From contig JACJXV010000002.1 in NCBI GenBank assembly GCA_020636445.1, positions 106,648-170,647 of the forward strand: a DNA stretch of 64,000 nt, written 5' to 3'. Origin of the DNA: Lewinellaceae bacterium (GTDB lineage Bacteria > Bacteroidota > Bacteroidia > Chitinophagales > Saprospiraceae). Below the pieces are notes generated by a model. The model had not been told where the DNA came from. It did no database searches and saw only the letters and a program-made list of their open reading frames with translations. Below, piece by piece: positions 58,879 to 64,000 of this stretch (position 1 is its first letter; every line of letters starts with the position of its first letter). The position numbers and the translations under genes were made by a program.

Positions 58879-58951
58879 ACGGGCATAGCTCAACTGGTAG
58901 AGCGACGGTCTCCAAAACCGTAGGCTGGGGGTTCAAGTCCTCCTGCCCGTG
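58879..58951 (+). tRNA. tRNA-Trp(CCA)
   Basis: The acceptor ACGGGCA pairs with TGCCCGT. The anticodon loop CTCCAAA (anticodon CCA) lies between ACGGT and ACCGT. The discriminator is G. The 3' CCA is not encoded. It is the classical tRNA-Trp located between tuf and secE. Confidence 0.96.
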
Positions 58952-58980
58952 CTATTTATAAACGGCAGTGAATTCGCGAC

Positions 58981-59169
58981 ATGGAAAACCTGAAATTGTA
59001 CATCAAGGAAAGCTACAACGAGCTGGTCAATAAGGTATCCTGGCCAACGTGGCCAAACCTGCAGGCTAATGCAGTGGTGGTGGTAATTGCCTCGCTATTG
59101 CTGGCTTTTGTCGTCTTTCTGATGGATGTGGTCTCCCGGACGCTGCTCGATTTAGTCTACGGGCTATAA
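58981..59169 (+). CDS. secE: Preprotein translocase subunit SecE
   Basis: This is a 62-residue single-span subunit of the SecYEG channel. An amphipathic N-terminal helix with YNELVNKVSWPTWPNLQANA (the conserved VSWP motif) is followed by one membrane span (VVVVIASLLLAFVVFLM) and a short tail. The length fits short bacterial SecE. It lies 29 bp after tRNA-Trp and directly before nusG, the standard order. Confidence 0.97.
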   Translation: MENLKLYIKESYNELVNKVSWPTWPNLQANAVVVVIASLLLAFVVFLMDVVSRTLLDLVYGL

Positions 59170-59187
59170 TCCTAAAGCAAGCAGTTG

Positions 59188-59736
59188 ATGTCGGAAGAAA
59201 AGAAGTGGTACTCGCTCCGGGTGATTAGTGGCAAAGAGCGCAAAATTAAGGAACGACTGGAAGCTGAAATCCAGCGCAATGGGTGGGATGAATTCATCTC
59301 CCAGGTGCTGGTTCCTACCGAAAAGGTATACAAAATCCGGAACGGAAAGAAGGTCATTTCTGAGCGCAATATTTTGCCGGGCTATATCCTTTTGGAAGCC
59401 ATTCCTGGTAAATTATCGGGAGAAATAGTGACGGCTATTGCCAATGTCCCTAATGTTATCCACTTCCTGGGTAAGACAACACCGATTCCTATGCGGGAAG
59501 CTGAAGCCAATCGCCTGCTGGGCAAGGTGGATGAATCCCAGGATGCTGCAGAATCCCTCATCGAGCCTTTCATCGTGGGAGAAACAGTCAAAATTGTCGA
59601 TGGACCCTTCAGTGAGTTTATCGGTGACATACAAGAAGTCAATGAAGAGAAGAAGAAGCTGAAAGTCATCGTCAAAATTTTTGGCCGAGGTACCGAAGTG
59701 GAGCTCAACTTCATGCAAGTAGAAAAAACATCTTAA
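59188..59736 (+). CDS. nusG: Transcription termination/antitermination factor NusG
   Basis: NusG, 182 residues. The NGN domain (1-120) has KKWYSLRVISGKERKIKERLE and a hydrophobic strand ILPGYILLEA; the C-terminal KOW domain has GETVKIVDGPFSEFIGDIQEV. It binds RNA polymerase and couples it to ribosomes or Rho. ATG at 59188 is preferred to the TTG one codon upstream. A region around residues 95-125 (REAEANRLLGKVDESQDAAE) is the linker. It lies 18 bp after secE. Confidence 0.97.
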   Translation: MSEEKKWYSLRVISGKERKIKERLEAEIQRNGWDEFISQVLVPTEKVYKIRNGKKVISERNILPGYILLEAIPGKLSGEIVTAIANVPNVIHFLGKTTPIPMREAEANRLLGKVDESQDAAESLIEPFIVGETVKIVDGPFSEFIGDIQEVNEEKKKLKVIVKIFGRGTEVELNFMQVEKTS

Positions 59737-59844
59737 TAACATCTTGATCTGAGCGCGAAGCCGATCCTTTAGCTCTACCGACTGTGAGGCGGAAACGGAG
59801 TGCTTCCCTAGAGAGAACCGGCTGAGGAGAAAAACCATTGAACA

Positions 59845-60306
59845 ATGGCAAAGGAAATTGAAACGTTTATCAAACTGCAGGTGAAAGGTGGCCAGGCCAA
59901 CCCGGCACCGCCAATCGGCCCGGCTTTGGGTGCGAAAGGGGTGAACATCATGGAATTCTGCAAGCGCTTTAACGCTGCTTCGCAGGATCGGATGGGCCAG
60001 GTTCTTCCGGTAGTGATTACGGTTTATAAGGATAAGTCGTTCGAATTTATCGTTAAAACCCCACCTGCCGCAATTCAGTTGATGGAAGCAGCCAAAATCA
60101 AAAAGGGTTCTGCCCAGTCTAACCGTAACAAGGTTGGCTCGGTAACCTGGGATCAGGTAAAGGCTATTGCCGAAAGCAAAATGCCCGACTTGAACTGCTT
60201 CACGATTGATTCAGCGATGAAAATGATCGCCGGTACTGCTCGCAGTATGGGGATTACCGTATCGGGTACGCCACCTTGGGGCGCTGCCGAAGAAGTAGAA
60301 AACTAA
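59845..60306 (+). CDS. rplK: 50S ribosomal protein L11
   Basis: L11, 153 residues, binds the GTPase-associated region of 23S rRNA. It has ETFIKLQVKGGQANPAPPIGPALGAKGVNIMEFCK at the N-terminus and KIKKGSAQSNRNKVGSVTWDQV with MIAGTARSMGITV at the C-terminus. It is separated from nusG by 108 bp of leader with no recognisable gene. Confidence 0.99.
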   Translation: MAKEIETFIKLQVKGGQANPAPPIGPALGAKGVNIMEFCKRFNAASQDRMGQVLPVVITVYKDKSFEFIVKTPPAAIQLMEAAKIKKGSAQSNRNKVGSVTWDQVKAIAESKMPDLNCFTIDSAMKMIAGTARSMGITVSGTPPWGAAEEVEN

Positions 60307-60315
60307 TTAATTGAT

Positions 60316-60356
60316 TGTAGGGAGTCCGTCGGTCTCGGCTGGCGGATGCTATCACC
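60316..60356 (+). promoter_or_regulatory. Candidate L1-protein binding site (autoregulatory) before rplA
   Basis: The rplK-rplA spacer folds with stem TCCGTC/GGCGGA (loop GGTCTCGGCT), flanked by GTAGGGAG on the 5' side and TGCTATCACC on the 3' side. This resembles the L1-binding arrangement of 23S rRNA, where a GGGAG internal loop faces a GAAAUACC-type strand. It may let L1 repress its own translation. This is inference by eye. Confidence 0.4.
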
Positions 60357-60372
60357 TCAAAATGATTTTCAT

Positions 60373-61065
60373 ATGGCTAAAGTAGGAAAAAAGCGCGCCG
60401 AAGCCGACAAGAAAGTGGATCGCATGAAGTTGCATTCACTGGAAGAGGCAATGGCTTTGCTTAAGGACGTCAATACCACCAAATTTGACGCTTCAGTTGA
60501 CCTGCACGTACGCCTGGGCGTTGACCCTCGGAAGCCTGATCAGGCACTGCGGGGAACGGTTACTCTGCCTCACGGCACGGGTAAAACCAAGCGGGTTGCG
60601 GTTTTCTGTACGCCCGACAAGGAGCAGGAAGCTAAGGATGCCGGTGCTGATTACGTCGGATTGGACGATCTGATGCAAAAAGTATTGGGTGGTTGGACTG
60701 ATTTTGACGTATTGATCGCTACGCCGCAGGTTATGGCCCAGGTGGGTCGCCTCGGTCGGATCCTCGGTCCACGCGGATTGATGCCGAACCCTAAAACGGG
60801 TACGGTAACGCTCAACGTTGGGGAAGCGGTTGCTGATGTCAAAGGCGGTAAAATTGCTTTCCGTGTCGACAAGTACGGGATTATTCATGCTTCGGTAGGA
60901 CGCGTATCGTTCACCCCGGAAAAACTCGTGGACAATGCCCACGAATTGCTCTCTACACTTCTGCGGATGAAGCCGTCTTCGGCTAAAGGGACTTATGTAA
61001 AGTCTGTTACTGCAGCTAGCACGATGAGCCCTGGGATTAAGATCGATCCGAAAGTCATTCGCTAA
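60373..61065 (+). CDS. rplA: 50S ribosomal protein L1
   Basis: L1, 230 residues, forms the L1 stalk that releases deacylated tRNA. Conserved parts are TTKFDASVDLHVRLGVDPRK, GTVTLPHGTGK, ADYVGLDDLMQKVLGGWTDFDVLIATP, LGRILGPRGLMPNPKTGTVT and the closing TVKSVTA-like segment. The start at 60373 (ATGGCTAAAGTA) is preferred over the ATG at 60346, which lies in the spacer. It is 21 bp upstream of rplJ. Confidence 0.99.
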   Translation: MAKVGKKRAEADKKVDRMKLHSLEEAMALLKDVNTTKFDASVDLHVRLGVDPRKPDQALRGTVTLPHGTGKTKRVAVFCTPDKEQEAKDAGADYVGLDDLMQKVLGGWTDFDVLIATPQVMAQVGRLGRILGPRGLMPNPKTGTVTLNVGEAVADVKGGKIAFRVDKYGIIHASVGRVSFTPEKLVDNAHELLSTLLRMKPSSAKGTYVKSVTAASTMSPGIKIDPKVIR

Positions 61066-61086
61066 TCTAATTAAACGGACACAACG

Positions 61087-61617
61087 ATGACCAGACAGGA
61101 AAAAACGGCTACTATCGAGGATCTGAAGAATGAGTTTTCACAGGTAGATTTTTTCTACCTGACGGACGCTTCGACCTTGTCGGTAGAAAAAGTTAATAAA
61201 TTCAGAGGTTTGTGCTTTGAGAAGGGCGTGCGGATGCGCGTTGTTAAAAACACCCTGATCAGAAAGGCACTCGAAGACGCTCCTGCGGACAAGAACTATG
61301 CGGCTCTTTTTGATTCGCTGAAAGGTCCCACCGCGGTATTATTTGCCGAAGGTGCTGCCAGTATCCCTGCCCGTACCCTGAAGGAATTCAGAGCGAACTC
61401 GGACCGCCCGCTGCTGAAAGCAGCCTATATTGATACTGCCGTATTCATCGGTGATGATCAGCTTGATACATTAACCAAGCTGAAAACCAAAGAAGAATTG
61501 GTCGGCGAGATCATTGGCCTGCTCCAGTCTCCGGCGAAAAACGTTATCAGTGCTTTGCAATCCGGTGGCCAAAAGCTATCTGGTATTCTCAAAACACTGG
61601 AAGAACGCGGCCAGTAA
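61087..61617 (+). CDS. rplJ: 50S ribosomal protein L10
   Basis: L10, 176 residues, anchors L7/L12 dimers to 23S rRNA. It has DLKNEFSQVDFFYLTDASTLSVEKVNKFRG, GVRMRVVKNTLIRKALED and the C-terminal helix (LVGEIIGLLQSPAKNVISALQSGGQKLSGILKTLEE) that carries the L7/L12 binding sites. It is followed 90 bp later by rplL. Confidence 0.98.
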   Translation: MTRQEKTATIEDLKNEFSQVDFFYLTDASTLSVEKVNKFRGLCFEKGVRMRVVKNTLIRKALEDAPADKNYAALFDSLKGPTAVLFAEGAASIPARTLKEFRANSDRPLLKAAYIDTAVFIGDDQLDTLTKLKTKEELVGEIIGLLQSPAKNVISALQSGGQKLSGILKTLEERGQ

Positions 61618-61707
61618 TTATTACGGCTGGGTTCAACAATAGGTATGGCTTCCAAGCTAACCGCACATTATAACACATTTTTTTCCATCTTTTAAAAAAA
61701 GACAACC

Positions 61708-62088
61708 ATGGCGGATTTGAAAGCTTTTGCGGAACAGCTTGTCAATCTGACGGTAAAAGAAGTTAACGAACTGGCTGATATTTTGAAGTCAGAGTACGGT
61801 ATTGAACCAGCTGCTGCTGCTGTTGCTGTTGCTGCCCCTGCTGCGGGTGGTGAAGGCGCTGCTGCTGCTGCGGAGCAAACTTCTTTCGACGTAATCCTGA
61901 CTTCAGCTGGCGCAGCCAAACTGCAAGTCGTTAAGGAAGTTAAAAACCTCCTGAACTTAGGCTTGAAAGAGGCTAAGGACTTGGTCGACAGTGCCCCGGC
62001 ACCGGTTAAGGAAGGAGTATCTAAGGAAGAAGCTGCAGAACTGAAGGCGAAGCTTGAAGAAGCTGGTGCTTCAGTAGAAGTTAAGTAA
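61708..62088 (+). CDS. rplL: 50S ribosomal protein L7/L12
   Basis: L7/L12, 126 residues, recruits translation factors. It has the N-terminal dimerisation part (FAEQLVNLTVKEVNELADIL), an Ala-rich hinge (PAAAAVAVAAPAAGGEGAAA), and the C-terminal factor-binding domain (FDVILTSAGAAKLQVVKEVKNLLNLGLKEAKDLVDSAP). It is preceded by TTTTAAAAAAAGACAACC, typical of A/T-rich Bacteroidota leaders. Confidence 0.99.
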   Translation: MADLKAFAEQLVNLTVKEVNELADILKSEYGIEPAAAAVAVAAPAAGGEGAAAAAEQTSFDVILTSAGAAKLQVVKEVKNLLNLGLKEAKDLVDSAPAPVKEGVSKEEAAELKAKLEEAGASVEVK

Positions 62089-62161
62089 TCTCCTTGGATC
62101 GCCAAAAGCACATGATGATCAAAACCGATATACTGTTTTAACATCGCTTTTGGAGACAGTA

Positions 62162-62195
62162 AGGCTTAGCGAGTTGTTTACAACCCGCTAAGCCT
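62162..62195 (+). promoter_or_regulatory. Hairpin between rplL and rpoB
   Basis: AGGCTTAGCG (62162-62171) pairs with CGCTAAGCCT (62186-62195); GTTGT/ACAAC pairs inside with one mismatch between. No strong T-tract follows. As in other bacteria, a leaky terminator or processing site here could set the ratio of ribosomal protein to RNA polymerase transcripts. Confidence 0.7.
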
Positions 62196-62339
62196 ATTGT
62201 CGTATAAGTTACTAGTATTTGCCGATAGTGGGATTTATTTACGACCACTATTGAACTTTCCCGGGTCGCCGGGCATTATATGTAGTTGGCGGTATGCAGA
62301 ACGCTGCTGTTCCACCACTCTAAAAAATCTCATTTGCAG

Positions 62340-64000
62340 ATGACATCCAAAGGTAAGGCTCTCGCAGCCGAAGCGAATCGCGTAAGCTTCGGAAAAACAA
62401 AATTCACGGCGGATTATCCGGATTTTCTGGAAATCCAATTACAATCCTTTCAAGAGTTCTTCCAATTGGAAACGACTCCCGAGAACCGGGTTAATGAAGG
62501 ATTGTATAAGGTATTTCAGGAGAACTTCCCCATCACAGATGCCCGGAATATCTTTGTGCTTGAGTTTTTGGACTACTACATCGACCCTCCACGGTACAGC
62601 ATCGACGAATGCGTACAACGGGGGTTGACCTACAGCGTCCCACTCAAAGCGAAACTTCGGCTTTCCTGTAATGACGAGGAACACGTCGATTTCCAAACCA
62701 TTGTTCAGGATGTCTTCCTGGGCAATATTCCCTACATGACCCCCAAGGGTACTTTCGTGATCAATGGTGCTGAACGGGTAATCGTTTCCCAGCTCCACCG
62801 GTCACCGGGCGTATTCTTTGGTCAAAGTCTTCACCCCAACGGGACGAAGATCTACTCTGCCCGGGTTATCCCGTTCAAAGGGGCCTGGATGGAATTTGCT
62901 ACCGACATCAATACGGTCATGTATGCTTACATCGACCGGAAAAAGAAATTCCCGGTTACTACCCTGTTGCGGGCTATCGGTTATGACACCGATAAAGCTA
63001 TCCTGGATATTTTCGACCTCGCTGACGAGATTCCCGCTACCCGCGATTCTCTCGAGCAATCGATTGGCCGCAAACTTGCTGCTCGCGTACTGCGCAGTTG
63101 GACTGAGGACTTCGTTGATGAAGATACCGGTGAGGTAGTTACCATCGAACGGAATGAAATCATTCTGGAGCGCGATTCCGTCCTGGAAGAAGATAATATC
63201 GAATTAATCCTGCAGGCCGAAACGGATGTAGTTATCCTCCAAAAGGATGATATCGACCAGGATTATTCCATCATTTATAATACACTGCAAAAAGACCCCA
63301 CCAGCTCCGAAATGGAAGCGGTGCAATACATCTATAAGCAGTTGCGTGGTACTGATCCCCCGGATGAAGAAACAGCTCGGGGGATCATCGATAAGCTGTT
63401 CTTCTCTGATAAGCGTTACAACCTCGGTGAGGTTGGTCGCTACAAGATTAACCGCAAACTCGAACTGGATATCGACGAGGACAACCTCGTTCTTACCAAA
63501 GAAGATATCATCTCTATCGTTCGCTATTTGGTCAGCTTAATGAACCAAATGGCGGAAATCGATGATATTGACCACCTCAGTAATCGCCGGGTTCGGACCG
63601 TTGGCGAACAGCTCTACGCCCAGTTTGGTGTAGGTCTTGCCCGGATGGCCCGTACGATTCGCGAGCGGATGAACGTCCGTGACAACGAGGTGTTCACGCC
63701 GGTTGATCTGATCAACGCGCGGACACTCTCTTCGGTGATCAACTCGTTCTTTGGAACCAGCCAGTTGTCGCAGTTCCTTGACCAGACCAACCCGCTGTCG
63801 GAAATTACCCACAAGCGGCGTATCTCGGCCCTGGGACCTGGAGGCTTGTCGCGTGAGCGCGCAGGCTTTGAAGTACGTGACGTACACTACTCGCACTACG
63901 GCCGTTTGTGTACGATCGAAACTCCGGAAGGTCCAAACATTGGCTTGATCTCTACGCTGTGCGTACATGCCAAGATCAATAAGATGGGCTTCCTGGAAAC
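62340..64000 (+). CDS. rpoB: DNA-directed RNA polymerase beta subunit, 3' truncated by window edge
   Basis: This is the first ~553 codons of rpoB; the frame is open to the window end. It starts MTSKGKALAAEANRVSFGK and has the fork-loop and protrusion signatures NIPYMTPKGTFVINGAERVIVSQLHRSPGVFF. The rifampicin-resistance region is present with FFGTSQLSQFLDQTNPLSEITHKRRISALGPGGLSRERAGFEVRD: the Asp, His and Ser residues equivalent to E. coli 516, 526 and 531 are all wild type, so no classical resistance mutation is seen. rpoC should follow outside the window. Confidence 0.98.
   Translation, partial: MTSKGKALAAEANRVSFGKTKFTADYPDFLEIQLQSFQEFFQLETTPENRVNEGLYKVFQENFPITDARNIFVLEFLDYYIDPPRYSIDECVQRGLTYSVPLKAKLRLSCNDEEHVDFQTIVQDVFLGNIPYMTPKGTFVINGAERVIVSQLHRSPGVFFGQSLHPNGTKIYSARVIPFKGAWMEFATDINTVMYAYIDRKKKFPVTTLLRAIGYDTDKAILDIFDLADEIPATRDSLEQSIGRKLAARVLRSWTEDFVDEDTGEVVTIERNEIILERDSVLEEDNIELILQAETDVVILQKDDIDQDYSIIYNTLQKDPTSSEMEAVQYIYKQLRGTDPPDEETARGIIDKLFFSDKRYNLGEVGRYKINRKLELDIDEDNLVLTKEDIISIVRYLVSLMNQMAEIDDIDHLSNRRVRTVGEQLYAQFGVGLARMARTIRERMNVRDNEVFTPVDLINARTLSSVINSFFGTSQLSQFLDQTNPLSEITHKRRISALGPGGLSRERAGFEVRDVHYSHYGRLCTIETPEGPNIGLISTLCVHAKINKMGFLE

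Overview
The window looks like chromosomal DNA of a Bacteroidota bacterium, most likely in or near the Saprospiria (Lewinella/Haliscomenobacter-like). This is inferred from two SusC/SusD outer-membrane pairs, a type IX secretion (T9SS) C-terminal sorting domain, promoter-like TTG-N19-21-TAnnTTTG sites, and the gene order tRNAs-tuf-trnW-secE-nusG-rplK-rplA-rplJ-rplL-rpoB. No rRNA, CRISPR or prophage was seen. Genus and species cannot be fixed from the sequence alone.

Layout. 1-8121 is a plus-strand uptake operon: a 5'-truncated SusC receptor, a SusD lipoprotein, an SGNH-type esterase, a lipoprotein with Big_5, Calx-beta and two lamin-tail domains, and an alpha/beta-hydrolase lipoprotein. 8458-10186 holds a small NTF2-like lipoprotein and a class-C beta-lactamase-like serine hydrolase. 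10449-13929 (minus) is a large T9SS-exported protein with cohesin-like domains, followed by a small dockerin-like protein. 14164-18997 has an unknown helical protein, a diheme cytochrome c and the two subunits of an isoquinoline-oxidoreductase-type molybdenum enzyme. 19180-27945 has an Ere/ChaN-like exported protein, a LytS/LytR-type two-component pair, a TonB-dependent receptor and a BNR-repeat protein. 28172-41584 is a mixed housekeeping region: a lipid kinase, DinB, Crp/Fnr, a WG-repeat protein, a DEAD-box helicase, a YVTN propeller, an amidohydrolase, a glucosaminidase, psd, cdsA and a CPBP protease. 41922-52607 has pdxJ, a second SusC/SusD/lipoprotein operon and a redoxin plus cytochrome c/PHM pair. 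52934-56214 has a Xer recombinase, hpf and a group IIC-like intron sitting at the end of the hpf terminator. From 56846 onward is the translation/transcription superoperon, ending inside rpoB.

The most unusual content is intergenic. There are long nested palindromes of about 150-160 bp with a GCT loop: two related copies at 10259 and 19016, and a third of the same design at 52612. There are three MITE-like elements with related inverted ends (29105, 35053, 40181), carrying heptanucleotide arrays and small GGA/GCA-loop palindromes followed by CAAGTTTC. Period-7 arrays with different unit sequences recur at many loci, and a nested minisatellite lies downstream of the intron. Among proteins, the cohesin/dockerin-like pair and the split redoxin plus cytochrome/monooxygenase pair deserve the closest look.

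All assignments are from reading the sequence. Family names rest on recognised motifs, and no database search was run.
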